64,000 bases of DNA from Kiritimatiellia bacterium. GTDB lineage: Bacteria > Verrucomicrobiota > Kiritimatiellia > UBA8416 > YA12-FULL-48-11. The notes under the pieces are model-generated. The model had not been told where the DNA came from and did no database searches. It saw only the letters and a list, made by a program, of their open reading frames with translations. Shown in pieces: positions 36,837 to 45,988 of this stretch (position 1 is its first letter; each line of letters begins with the position of its first letter). The stretch is taken from the NCBI GenBank assembly GCA_028716365.1, contig JAQUPZ010000004.1:1-64000 (forward strand), written 5' to 3'. A program made the translations under genes and the position numbers.

Positions 36837-38339
36837 ATGGTTTTCGAGTATCAAAATGTAACGAGTAAGCAGTCCTCTAACAGAGTATTATACAGGCACG
36901 TTCTCGCGCTAAATCCCAGCCCTTTCACATCAACCGCATGGATGGGTGCATTCCCGCCTACCGGGCTCGAATATATTGCCGCCAGCATGAAGAATCTCGT
37001 AGGGAAAGTGACTCTTATCGACATGAGGTTCGAAGTCGAGTACTGCGACTTGAACAAACTGAATGATTTTATCAGGAATGAAATAGACCTGTTGTGCATC
37101 AGTATCGCATGGCGTTCGGGATTTAATGAAATCTGTGAATTTGTAAATATGCTACCTCAAGGTATCACAACGGTAGTAGGTGGATACAAAGCCACTGAAG
37201 AGGTCGATAATATTTTTGAGCGATGTCCAAACGTTAACCTCATTGTCAGGGGCGAGGGGGAGGAAATCATCCGTCAGATTGTCACCGGCGTGCCTTACGC
37301 GGAAATAGCCGGGCTTTCATACCGCGAAAATGGCAAGATCATTCATAACAAGAATGCAGTCTTGCCCGATATTGCAAAATTGTCTTTCCCTGACAGGTCT
37401 CTGCGCCGGTGCACATATGAATGGTTGCAAAACGGCGTCAAACTGATGCCTCACACCTTCGATACGATACTCACATCGCGAGGATGTCCATTTAAATGTA
37501 AGTTTTGCACTTTCAGCCTGAATCCCCTCGGACAGAAGCGAGAATACACTGAACGTCCACTCGAATCTGTTATTGAAGAACTGAAAACGATAACTGCAGA
37601 CCTGATCATGATTGCCGATGACAACTTTTTCACGAACCCAAAAAGAGCTGAAAAACTGTGTGATATGATCATAGAAAGCGGGATGAAAAAGATATTCGTG
37701 GTCCAGACAAGGATTGATGTCGCCAGGCACCCTTCCTTGCTGGAGAAGGCGTCTCGTGCCGGCATCCGGATTCTGTTGCTCGGTATCGAATCACCACATG
37801 ACTGGATTCTTGATCTGATCGACAAGGGTTTTGACCAACGGCAGATCAGGGAGTCTCTAGAAGTGCTTCGTAAGTATCCTTTTTATCTCCACGCTTATTT
37901 TATTTACGGAAACATCGGCGAAACCGCAGAGGAGATGGTTTATATCGGGCGCTTTGCCAAGGAGATTGGGCTGGATTCAATCAGCTTTCAGAAGCTCAGG
38001 ATAGAGAAGTTCTCTCCATTGAAAGAGATCGTGGAAAATACTCCGGGGTACCATTACGATGAAGTCGGCGGACCAGTGTACTCTGATAAACTTGACTTGA
38101 AGGCGTTGAAAAGAATCAGGAACAGAATAAGATCGGAATTCTACGACTTTGCGCAGTTAAGGTGGATACTCAAAAAGGCCATGTCGCTTGGACTTCTGAG
38201 CAAGACCGATATCATGAGACTCATATTCAATGTTCCCAGATTACTCTTTGCTATAGTAAGACGGGGGATCAAAAATAGAGCCTCCCGACTGGCTGAAGAA
38301 ACTTCAAAACTGACGAAACTAGGCAGTGCCAGTAACTGA
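36837..38339 (+). CDS. B12-binding-type radical SAM protein
   Basis: This 500-residue cytoplasmic protein has an N-terminal cobalamin-binding-like Rossmann region (about 25-150; FPPTGLEYIAASM, VVGGYKATEE, LIVRGEGEE). The radical SAM core has the cluster motif CPFKCKFC (C217, C221, C224), then LIMIADDNFF and ILLLGIESPHDWIL. The classical B12 DxHxxG motif is not seen, as in many class B members. The C-terminal part (about 420-500) is helical and basic. Family members are often methyltransferases or are involved in lipid, hopanoid or natural-product chemistry; no partner genes are adjacent, so the substrate cannot be guessed. No strong ribosome binding site precedes ATG 36837. It is the only gene of this kind in a glycan-oriented window. 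Confidence 0.85.
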   Translation: MVFEYQNVTSKQSSNRVLYRHVLALNPSPFTSTAWMGAFPPTGLEYIAASMKNLVGKVTLIDMRFEVEYCDLNKLNDFIRNEIDLLCISIAWRSGFNEICEFVNMLPQGITTVVGGYKATEEVDNIFERCPNVNLIVRGEGEEIIRQIVTGVPYAEIAGLSYRENGKIIHNKNAVLPDIAKLSFPDRSLRRCTYEWLQNGVKLMPHTFDTILTSRGCPFKCKFCTFSLNPLGQKREYTERPLESVIEELKTITADLIMIADDNFFTNPKRAEKLCDMIIESGMKKIFVVQTRIDVARHPSLLEKASRAGIRILLLGIESPHDWILDLIDKGFDQRQIRESLEVLRKYPFYLHAYFIYGNIGETAEEMVYIGRFAKEIGLDSISFQKLRIEKFSPLKEIVENTPGYHYDEVGGPVYSDKLDLKALKRIRNRIRSEFYDFAQLRWILKKAMSLGLLSKTDIMRLIFNVPRLLFAIVRRGIKNRASRLAEETSKLTKLGSASN

Positions 38340-38466
38340 CCAATTGATTTAATTTATCCCGTTTCATGTGTCTCTTCCGAAAGCTTATCTCCTGTTAAAT
38401 TATAAGGATTAAACAAGAAATATACCTGATGAATTCTGTAAAGTGATAAGTACATCAAATAGCTAC

Positions 38467-38539
38467 TAATCAAATATATATTTGACATAACAAATGATAA
38501 TGATATTATTACTCGAATAATGAGACATGTATTTGATTA
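38467..38539 (+). promoter_or_regulatory. Promoter and operators of the iclR gene
   Basis: A sigma70-like promoter is visible: TTGACA (38482-38487), 16 bases, then TATTAT (38504-38509). A perfect 16-base palindrome TCAAATATATATTTGA (38470-38485) overlaps the -35 box. In addition TAATCAAATA (38467-38476) is repeated in inverted orientation as TATTTGATTA (38530-38539), so half-sites flank the promoter. This layout suits autoregulation by the IclR protein encoded 35 bases downstream. The wider region 38340-38573 is AT-rich and otherwise empty. Confidence 0.5.
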
Positions 38540-38573
38540 ATAAAGTTATTAAATGATAAGAAAGGAATTACTC

Positions 38574-39419
38574 ATGAGCAGGAAATCATTACAAAAAGGA
38601 TATGCTGTTCCTGCGGTGGACCGGATGCTGGATATTGTTGAGTATTTTCTTGAGCATCCGACTCCGGTTGGAATAACAGAACTTGCGCGGACATTAAAAA
38701 TTCCCACCAATTCAGTATTTCGTATTCTCAGAAGGCTGGCGGACCGTGGTTATGCGGAAATAGATGCAGTTACAGGGGGATACCAGCTCGGAGCAGGATT
38801 TTTCAGACTCGGCATGCGGCTTTCGACGCGATACGACCTCCGACTGAAAGCACGAAAGCATCTTGAATGGCTGTGTCAGCGGACAGGGGAAACTGTACAG
38901 CTTCATGCGAGAAATAACGGATCGGTAATTGTTCTGGATGTGGTTAATCCTTCGGTAGAATTTTTCATGCAGATCGTTGTCGGCAGTCTGTTGGATTATC
39001 ACTGTAATGCCTTTGGTAAATGCATTCTGGCTTTTCTTGATGATGAGGAGGTCGGTAAAATCCTGCCGCCCAGACTGCCGGCAAGGACGGCAAATACCAT
39101 CACAAGCATGTCTAAACTTCTGGAGGATTTGGACTCGATCCGGAAATCTGGCCTGGGTTTTGATCGCGAGGAATATATGCAGGGTATTTTCTGCATTGGC
39201 GCTCCAGTATTCGACGTCAACGGCAAAGTCGTTGCCGGTATGGGAATTACAGGGCTGGCTGGCCGGCTGACGGGCGATGAAAAACGGCATTTCGGGGCAC
39301 TGGTACTCCAAGCGGCGGCAATGATTTCCAAAGACATGGCATATGCAGGGAACTTATTTGCAAAATGGGGTGTGGATATCAGGCAAGGGACCGAAAGTAG
39401 GAAAGAAGAGGTGGCATGA
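38574..39419 (+). CDS. IclR-family transcriptional regulator
   Basis: The start is at ATG 38574 (281 residues), which has AAAGGA 8 bases upstream; an ATG at 38553 precedes that site. The N-terminal winged helix-turn-helix (about 12-75; PAVDRMLDIVEYF, GITELARTLKIPTNSVFRILRRLADRGY) is followed by the IclR effector-binding domain (about 90-265). That part contains DYHCNAFGKCILAF and GLGFDREEYMQGIFCIGAPVFD, typical of the family. The ligand is probably a small carboxylate or sugar acid, not identifiable from sequence. The stop is one base from the next ATG, so the downstream LamG/cytochrome gene is co-expressed. The palindromic upstream region suggests autoregulation. Confidence 0.93.
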   Translation: MSRKSLQKGYAVPAVDRMLDIVEYFLEHPTPVGITELARTLKIPTNSVFRILRRLADRGYAEIDAVTGGYQLGAGFFRLGMRLSTRYDLRLKARKHLEWLCQRTGETVQLHARNNGSVIVLDVVNPSVEFFMQIVVGSLLDYHCNAFGKCILAFLDDEEVGKILPPRLPARTANTITSMSKLLEDLDSIRKSGLGFDREEYMQGIFCIGAPVFDVNGKVVAGMGITGLAGRLTGDEKRHFGALVLQAAAMISKDMAYAGNLFAKWGVDIRQGTESRKEEVA

Positions 39420-39420
39420 T

Positions 39421-42400
39421 ATGAAACGGATATTATTGCTTGGATTGAGTTTCTGGATTCTGGCAAACGACTGGAATCATGCCGCTGTTGGGAGCAATTC
39501 AGCTACGGTTATTGAAAGACCCCTGCTTGCATATTGGACATTTGACGAAGAGGGACCATTGACAGTACTGCATGATGTATCCCGTACGAACGGTTGTGAC
39601 GCCGAGGTAAAAGGGGTAATCACCGCCATACCCGGCATATACGGAAAGGGCATCAGTCTGCATGAGCCACATGCCTTGAAAGTAAATGGAAAAATGCTTC
39701 CAAAGGACCTTGCGAAAATCACGATTTCTGCGTGGGTGAGGCCGCTGGATCTGGGCAATTACAAGGAAATCATGCGACAGGAATGTGAAAGTCGCGTCCT
39801 GTTTTCGTTTCAAAACCACGGCTCGATCCTTTCGCTGGGCTTGAATATTGATGGTTATGCGGAATGCGATGCATCGATCAGTGCTGATAAAATTCTTGCT
39901 GGTTTATGGCATCACTGTGCCGGAACGTTCGATGGAGAAACCATGAGGGTTTACCTGGATGGCGTGGAAGTGGGGGCACTCAGACGTCCGGGTCGTCCTT
40001 CAATCCGTAACGATGTACCTCTTTTCATAGGATCCAGCAGCGGACATAATGAGTTCTTTGAAGGAGAAATGGATGATTTGAGGGTTTATGCCGATGCATT
40101 GACGCCGGAGGACATATCGCGACTCTATAAGGGTGGCATTGAGCAGGCGGCACTCCTGGAAAAACAGGCACGGTCAACAGGAAGCCTTAAGGGAAAATCT
40201 TTTGCAGAGGCACTTGTAGGTGTTCGGCAGAAGGTAATGGAAAACGGCGGGAAAATCGATTCAGCGGCCGTTTTTGAATTTCAACTGGCTTTCCCGCGCG
40301 AGTGCAGTTTCTTCCGTGAATGGGCGAACATGGATGTCGCTGCATACGTGAAAGCAGGTGACAGGGACCTGAATCAAAAGATTGCTGAACGTCTTGTCGA
40401 TTTGCTGGTTGAATATATGCCGCTGACCGATTGGCAGTGGAAAAAACAATCGCCCGCCGATCAGAAAAAATGGGCAGAGATAAAGAACATCCGTGCAAAG
40501 TATCAGAAACTTACGGACGGTGGTGATAGTGCAAGATTTTCGCCCGAATGGATTGATGTAATAATGGAAGCGGGCGGGCGGATTCAGTTTCGTCCCTCAA
40601 AGCGAGAAGCGGTTGCGCCGTACGCGAAAGCAGTTACACCAGAAACGAAATCGTTGTCACCGGAAGAATCAAGGGAAGCATTGGAAAAAGACTGGTTGCA
40701 TCAGGCTAATGGCAAAACTGACAAGGATCGAATTGTCAAGGAGATCGGGTGGATCCGGGAATTGGGAAAGCGCATCAGCGGTGATTCAGGCGGAAAAGCG
40801 GATTTTGCTTCCGAATTAGCAGAGTTAAGCAAACTTGACGTGCAGGTTCAGAAACTTACTGGACAGGATAATGATCTGTATTTCAAGGTACGTGAGATTA
40901 AGCGCCGGATCATGTTCAAGAATCCGGCAGTGGATTTCAACAAGGTTGTTTTTGTGGACATGCCGTTTCCCCGGGGATCCGAGTGGCCCCACGAAACGCG
41001 ACATCGTCTGGGATATATGGCCGTACCGGGCGCGCGGTTACTGGTGCTGGAAGGATTGGGACCGGATGGTAAATTGCGACAACTGATGCCACAGGCGCCT
41101 TTACATGGATCATTCTGGCGGCCTGATGTTTCCTGGGACGGCAAGAAAGTGCTGTTCTGTTACAAACCCCACAATGAAAAATCTTTCCACCTCTACGATA
41201 TCAATGCCGATGGTTCCGGCCTAGTGCAGTTGACTGACGGGATATTCGACGACATGGACCCTGTTTATCTGCCGGATGAAAGGCATATCATTTTCTCGAC
41301 AAGCCGCAGTCACACATATGTACGTTGTATGCCGCCGACAAGTGCGTATGTACTGGCGCGATGTGATAGGGATGGAAAGAATATTTACCTGATCTCGGCG
41401 AACAACGAACCGGATTATCTGCCATCGGTAATGAATGACGGCCGGGTAATTTATACGCGCTGGGAATATACCGATAAACCTCTCTGGCGGGCACAGAAGT
41501 TGTGGACCATCAATCCGGACGGTACACAGGTGAGTACGTACTGGGGTAATCAAAGTGTCTGGCCGGATGTAATGAAGGATGTACGTTCTATTCCAGGGAC
41601 ACGGCGTGTGATGTTTACAGGATGCGGTCATCATAACTGGTTTGCCGGTTGCGTTGGAATTATTGATCCGGACAAGGGATTTAATTTCCCAAAGGGTTTG
41701 ACCAAAGTGACGGCCGATGTCACGTGGCCTGAAGTCGGTAACGGTCCGACAGATCCGGTTGAGTCGGAACGGTATCATGCCAGCGGAATCTATCCTGCCT
41801 ATTATTCGCCATATCCGTTAAGTGAACATGATTTTCTTGTGTCTGCGCGGAGAGCAGGGAATGTCGGCGACAGGTTTTCGCTTTTCCTGATGGATGTTGA
41901 TGGAAACCGCGAACTGATATACGAAGGCGTACATAACATACTTCATGCCATGCCGCTGAAGGCACGTACCAGGCCGCCTGTGATTCATGATCGTGTGATC
42001 TGGCCAAAGAAGGAAGAGCACCTGAAACCAAAGGATGGTGTTATTTTCAGCGGTAATGTCTATCAGGGAACATCGGGTGAAATGAATGGGAAGGCGAAAT
42101 ATCTCCGTGTACTTCATATTGATCCCAAGACGTACACCTATTGGTATAAACGGCCGTATCTGTCAACCGGACCCGTCGTGTCGGCTGTACAGTCTGAGGG
42201 TGTGAAACGTGTGTTGGGTACTGTTCCGATAGAGAAAGATGGGTCGGTATCGTTCTCTGCACCTCCGGGCAAGGCCCTGCATTTCCAGCTGTTGGATGAA
42301 AAGCAGCGCGCGATGCAGACGATGCGCAGTTTTGTGGGTGTAATGCCGGGCGAGTCCAGGGGCTGTATCGGATGCCATGAATCACACAGCCGGGCCCCCG

Positions 42401-43011
42401 CAAACCCTGAAACCGTGATTGCGCTGAGAAACCCTCCAAAAAAGATTACACCGTTGCCCTGGGGAGATGACACAGTGAGTTATCCGCGTTATGTCCGGCC
42501 GGTATTAGATAAATACTGTGTCAAATGTCATGAAGGCAATGGTGAAGGGAAAAAGGTGTTTGATATGACCGAACGGCCAAGTCAACCAGTGTTTCCGGAG
42601 CCATATCATACCATCATCGGCCGGCCCACCTGGGGTAAACCATATAAGAAACCGGATAATGCGCCAGGGGGGTGGGGAATTGCCGGTATGATCCTTGTGG
42701 AAGGTTTTTCAACGACAGATCCACAAGCATATGTCACGCCAAAGCCCATGACCGCACTCTCATATACGAGCCCGTTGATTGAAAGAGTGTCGAACGGCAA
42801 ACATCACAAGGTGAAAGTTGACGATATCAGCCGCTTAAAGTTGATCCTGTGGGTGGATGCGATGTGTCCATATCTTGGTGATGAAGAATTACGTCAGGAA
42901 TCTGATCCGGTGTTTCCTGGGGTGGACTGGTTGTCGATACGTCCGAGAATTAAAACTGCACCCGTGATTGTGCGGCCTGGCCCGATAGATGATTGGAAAA
43001 TTGAGGAATAA
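39421..43011 (+). CDS. Secreted LamG + propeller + c-type haem protein (hydrazine synthase alpha-like)
   Basis: The start is the ATG at 39421, one base after the iclR stop, giving 1196 residues with a signal peptide. Domains in order: LamG (about 30-235; LLAYWTFDEEGPL), a helical charged region (about 235-480), then a PD40/TolB-like propeller (about 490-870). The propeller has DVSWDGKKVLFCYKP and ARCDRDGKNIYLIS, with the segment HDFLVSARRAGNVGDRFSLF of the HZS-alpha middle-domain family. The C-terminal region has two haem c motifs, CIGCH (982-986) and CVKCH (1033-1037). Relatives are frequent in PVC genomes and are not hydrazine synthases. No beta/gamma subunits are nearby, so an electron-transfer or oxidoreductase role in glycan breakdown is inferred only. 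Confidence 0.8.
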   Translation: MKRILLLGLSFWILANDWNHAAVGSNSATVIERPLLAYWTFDEEGPLTVLHDVSRTNGCDAEVKGVITAIPGIYGKGISLHEPHALKVNGKMLPKDLAKITISAWVRPLDLGNYKEIMRQECESRVLFSFQNHGSILSLGLNIDGYAECDASISADKILAGLWHHCAGTFDGETMRVYLDGVEVGALRRPGRPSIRNDVPLFIGSSSGHNEFFEGEMDDLRVYADALTPEDISRLYKGGIEQAALLEKQARSTGSLKGKSFAEALVGVRQKVMENGGKIDSAAVFEFQLAFPRECSFFREWANMDVAAYVKAGDRDLNQKIAERLVDLLVEYMPLTDWQWKKQSPADQKKWAEIKNIRAKYQKLTDGGDSARFSPEWIDVIMEAGGRIQFRPSKREAVAPYAKAVTPETKSLSPEESREALEKDWLHQANGKTDKDRIVKEIGWIRELGKRISGDSGGKADFASELAELSKLDVQVQKLTGQDNDLYFKVREIKRRIMFKNPAVDFNKVVFVDMPFPRGSEWPHETRHRLGYMAVPGARLLVLEGLGPDGKLRQLMPQAPLHGSFWRPDVSWDGKKVLFCYKPHNEKSFHLYDINADGSGLVQLTDGIFDDMDPVYLPDERHIIFSTSRSHTYVRCMPPTSAYVLARCDRDGKNIYLISANNEPDYLPSVMNDGRVIYTRWEYTDKPLWRAQKLWTINPDGTQVSTYWGNQSVWPDVMKDVRSIPGTRRVMFTGCGHHNWFAGCVGIIDPDKGFNFPKGLTKVTADVTWPEVGNGPTDPVESERYHASGIYPAYYSPYPLSEHDFLVSARRAGNVGDRFSLFLMDVDGNRELIYEGVHNILHAMPLKARTRPPVIHDRVIWPKKEEHLKPKDGVIFSGNVYQGTSGEMNGKAKYLRVLHIDPKTYTYWYKRPYLSTGPVVSAVQSEGVKRVLGTVPIEKDGSVSFSAPPGKALHFQLLDEKQRAMQTMRSFVGVMPGESRGCIGCHESHSRAPANPETVIALRNPPKKITPLPWGDDTVSYPRYVRPVLDKYCVKCHEGNGEGKKVFDMTERPSQPVFPEPYHTIIGRPTWGKPYKKPDNAPGGWGIAGMILVEGFSTTDPQAYVTPKPMTALSYTSPLIERVSNGKHHKVKVDDISRLKLILWVDAMCPYLGDEELRQESDPVFPGVDWLSIRPRIKTAPVIVRPGPIDDWKIEE

Positions 43012-43019
43012 AAATAATT

Positions 43020-44912
43020 TTATGGTTTCGGAGCGAAGTACTTTTCGAGGATGCGGGCAAGGATTTGTGTACCGCGTTCATTGGCATGTACTGCATCACC
43101 GCGGAACCATCCATAGGTTTTGCCGGAATTGATGACATACTGCCACCACGGTCCGGTAATGTCGAGAAACTCACACTTCTCCTCGATTGCCAGCCGCATC
43201 AATTTCGCGCGATAATCGGAACCATTCGAATCTATATCGTAAGTCCATTTCGTGATGTGTCCCGAACCTTCGAAACCAAACGCAGGTGTAAGTAACATGA
43301 TTTCAGGTTGCTGCCTGGTACGGACCTGATGTATGACCTCACGGATCGAGTCAACATCATCACGCTGGCTGATACCGCCGATCATTAGCAGATCCGGTTT
43401 GTGTTTGAGCACATAATCCTCGACGCGGTTTTTGTCCTTATACCACCAGCAACCGGTTGAGCCCCGAACTGACGCTACCTTTTGAATCGTGACCTTCGGA
43501 TACATCCGCTGGAGAAGCAAATCGAAGTTTGAGTGGCAGGTCTGGTTCATGATGCTGTCGCCAAGCAGGACGATCTTGAGCGTGCCGCCCTCGCGCAGGC
43601 GCTGCATGGTCCGTGGAATGAGTGACCAACGATCCGGCCGGACCGTGTACTTGAGTTGGTCCATGGAAGCATACATGGCATCAAGACGCTGAATGGGTGT
43701 CATTCCTGCATATGGGTCCTCGATGCTGCCATTTACCAGGAATACACCGATGCGGATAAAACGGCCTTTACTGCCATCAGGCTGTTTCTCTGCCACACGT
43801 AATCGCAGTTCATGCCACTGGTTCGGGTCCAATCCCTGAACAATACATCGCGCATTCGAATGCAGGACGTTCGAACAATCTTTATCGAATTCCGGCCGCA
43901 ATTTCCAGTCAGCGCCATCAATTGAGAACTCGATATCACCCGTGTCTGGGCCGATGGCATCGAAGCAACCAGCCTGGTCACCCTTGAACTTGAGCATCAG
44001 CGTTGCGCCGGGAACATCGCTGGTCGCAACATGTCGGAAAGGTTCAACCGGACTGATCTGGCCAACACGCCACTTGGAGTCGAGTTTGGCCACTTCGTAT
44101 GGTACACATTGAGCTTTGTCCATCGGAGTTGGGGTTAGGGGCGCGGGTATTACCCGTTTCGGTGGCGGTTGATCAGGTTTGCCGTTGGCTTTGGCGCGCA
44201 CGATCAGCGGTTTAATGGCCTCGCCATAAAGTGCATGACCGCGATCGGTCGGATAAAGACCATCTTTACTGAAATCTTCAAAAGATAATTCACCGGCAAT
44301 GATCTTCTTTGCAACGTATTGTCCCATGTTCACACTAGGGATGCCGTAATGTTCGGCAATTTTTTCGTGCCACACTACAACAGGCGGGATTTTCCCTTTA
44401 CGATAGACTTCGAGCTGATCTTTTGTCAGCCCGTAGAGAAAAACCAGATCGGTTATCGGGCTTCGGCCCCAGACTGACCGCACCAGACCCTCGATTGCAG
44501 GGCAGACCTGTTCCTCGGTTGAACTGGTATCATCCGCGGCTAGATCGATGAAGATGATGGCGCCCGGCAGGTGTTCACCATAAACCGCCTGACCCTTGGC
44601 TGCGCAGAACGCACCCCACCATGAACCTGCACCGCCGGTGACGAGTGGATTTCCCATTCCAGCACCGGCAAACTCACTACGAAGGGTTGCCATTATCTGT
44701 GAACGATATCCACGTGCCGGATTACTGGCGCCAGCGCCTGCCATCACAGGACCACCCAGCGATATTACATTGATCCAGTTGTCGGGCTTGAGTTTTGTTG
44801 GACAACACGGCATACCTGAACGATCGTGAATCCATTCCTCAGCACCGTACGATGTTAATAATGCCATGATTGATATAATGAGTATCATTGAAAAGTAATG
44901 AAAAGATTTCAT
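43020..44912 (-). CDS. Secreted tandem SGNH hydrolase, first module degenerate
   Basis: The frame is open to 45149, but ATG 44912 (630 residues) begins the signal peptide (MKSFHYFSMILIISIMALL) and has AAAGG 8 bases upstream. The first SGNH-like module (about 30-240) has SLGGPVMAG where GDSxT is expected and DGLYPTDRGH where DGxHP is expected. Its Ser and His are therefore lost. A beta domain (about 260-410) follows, then a second module (about 440-625) with intact LLGDSIMNQ, MIGGISQRDD and GDAVHANERG (Asp and His kept). It is probably an acetylesterase using the second module only. It is convergent with the LamG/cytochrome gene, 8 bases away. Confidence 0.82.
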   Translation of the reverse strand: MKSFHYFSMILIISIMALLTSYGAEEWIHDRSGMPCCPTKLKPDNWINVISLGGPVMAGAGASNPARGYRSQIMATLRSEFAGAGMGNPLVTGGAGSWWGAFCAAKGQAVYGEHLPGAIIFIDLAADDTSSTEEQVCPAIEGLVRSVWGRSPITDLVFLYGLTKDQLEVYRKGKIPPVVVWHEKIAEHYGIPSVNMGQYVAKKIIAGELSFEDFSKDGLYPTDRGHALYGEAIKPLIVRAKANGKPDQPPPKRVIPAPLTPTPMDKAQCVPYEVAKLDSKWRVGQISPVEPFRHVATSDVPGATLMLKFKGDQAGCFDAIGPDTGDIEFSIDGADWKLRPEFDKDCSNVLHSNARCIVQGLDPNQWHELRLRVAEKQPDGSKGRFIRIGVFLVNGSIEDPYAGMTPIQRLDAMYASMDQLKYTVRPDRWSLIPRTMQRLREGGTLKIVLLGDSIMNQTCHSNFDLLLQRMYPKVTIQKVASVRGSTGCWWYKDKNRVEDYVLKHKPDLLMIGGISQRDDVDSIREVIHQVRTRQQPEIMLLTPAFGFEGSGHITKWTYDIDSNGSDYRAKLMRLAIEEKCEFLDITGPWWQYVINSGKTYGWFRGDAVHANERGTQILARILEKYFAPKP

Positions 44913-44939
44913 GGTTTTACCTTTCATTTGAGATGATTG

Positions 44940-45149
44940 AACTGTGGTCACCATACTCTTGCATGGTAACTGCTTCAAGGGGAAATGAGGAAGTGTATCG
45001 GAGTACGAAGTTCGCAGTTTATCAATCAGGTTGGCCTCAACCGGTTGACCAAAAGCTTTTTCATTGACGGTACGGACTACCTTAATGTCGTTGGGCCTTT
45101 CTTTCCGTACAATTATTGATTTTGTTCGAAATGATTCGTTTGCTGACAT
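44940..45149 (-). pseudogene. 5' remnant of a GNAT acetyltransferase gene
   Basis: The ORF extending upstream of the SGNH signal peptide encodes SIIVRKERPNDIKVV and NEKAFGQPVEANLIDKLR, the typical start of a GNAT N-acetyltransferase. Similarity stops after about 50 residues (near SYSDTLPHF); the acetyl-CoA-binding part is missing, and the frame runs into the SGNH leader. The simplest reading is a deletion that removed the rest of a GNAT gene and left its 5' end in frame with the esterase gene. The 3' limit is approximate. Confidence 0.6.
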
Positions 45150-45208
45150 CTGAGTTCGCTACCGGAGATTTGATTGTTTCCCTTATTTGCTCGTCGTTGC
45201 CGGACCTG

Positions 45209-45877
45209 TTATTCCCTCTGCATCGCCATCCGACACTTGGTTCGATATGCCTGCCCTTCGCGGCGAAGATCAGCGATATCACTCTTTGACATGTATTGGA
45301 CTTTCCCGCCAGTTCCAAGGATGACATGGCAAGCCATTTCAAAATAAACCGCGTTGGCGATTACCTGGTCAAGATTCAGTCCCACAACAACTTGTCCATG
45401 ATTACGCAGTATGGCCATTTCATGTTTCATGAGGGCGGATGTGACTGCATCAGCCAGTTGTTTCGAGCCGGGAATCAGGTAGGGCACCACGGAGACCGGT
45501 CCAATGTAGTAAGGAATTTCCGGAATAACATAGAAATTCTTAATCTGCGGATTACGGCAGGCAATAGTTGTGGCCCAAGGTGACTGGAAATGCAAAACGG
45601 CATTTACATCAGCGCGTTTGCGCAGGATACCTGCGTGAAACCCAATTTCTTTTGACGGTTTCTTCATATTGAGCGTGACCCCGTCTTCGATCCGGCACAC
45701 AGCGACATCTTTTTCGGACAGGCCAGCCATGCTTGATGCAGTGGTGGTAATCAGCATGAGTCCATCATTCACCCGCCATGACATATTTCCGCTCCCGCCG
45801 ACAACCAGTCCCTGTGCGGCAACATTATGAGCGGCTGTAATAAATTCTTTTATATACTTGTCTGCTATTTTTTTCAT
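45209..45877 (-). CDS. Class II aldolase/adducin-family protein
   Basis: The start is at ATG 45877 (222 residues) because GGGGAG lies 6 bases upstream; the frame is open to 45928. The protein resembles L-fuculose-phosphate and rhamnulose-phosphate aldolases: VVGGSGNMSWRV phosphate-loop region, TTTASSMAGL, and RNHGQVVVG. The expected zinc ligands of FucA (Glu73, His92, His94, His155) correspond to E77, H96, Q98 and H160. The HxH pair therefore reads H-F-Q. With fucosidase and rhamnosidase genes in the window, cleavage of a deoxyhexulose phosphate to lactaldehyde and dihydroxyacetone phosphate is a reasonable guess. The His-to-Gln change makes the metal site uncertain. Cytoplasmic. Confidence 0.82.
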   Translation of the reverse strand: MKKIADKYIKEFITAAHNVAAQGLVVGGSGNMSWRVNDGLMLITTTASSMAGLSEKDVAVCRIEDGVTLNMKKPSKEIGFHAGILRKRADVNAVLHFQSPWATTIACRNPQIKNFYVIPEIPYYIGPVSVVPYLIPGSKQLADAVTSALMKHEMAILRNHGQVVVGLNLDQVIANAVYFEMACHVILGTGGKVQYMSKSDIADLRREGQAYRTKCRMAMQRE

Positions 45878-45988
45878 TATTTCTCCCCGATTTGTTTTCA
45901 CAATATACCGGTGTCTTTGACGACGCAAGAACGATACTTCGGGGGAAGACTGCCTTATTGGATATGCAGGATAGACGATTGCAATTTA

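Noticed and set aside
38712..39311. 199-codon frame on the minus strand
   Set aside because: Antisense to iclR; the IclR protein motifs are clear on the plus strand.
39421..43011. True hydrazine synthase alpha subunit (anammox)
   Set aside because: No beta/gamma subunits or anammox genes are near, and LamG-fused relatives are known in non-anammox PVC bacteria; only the fold is shared.
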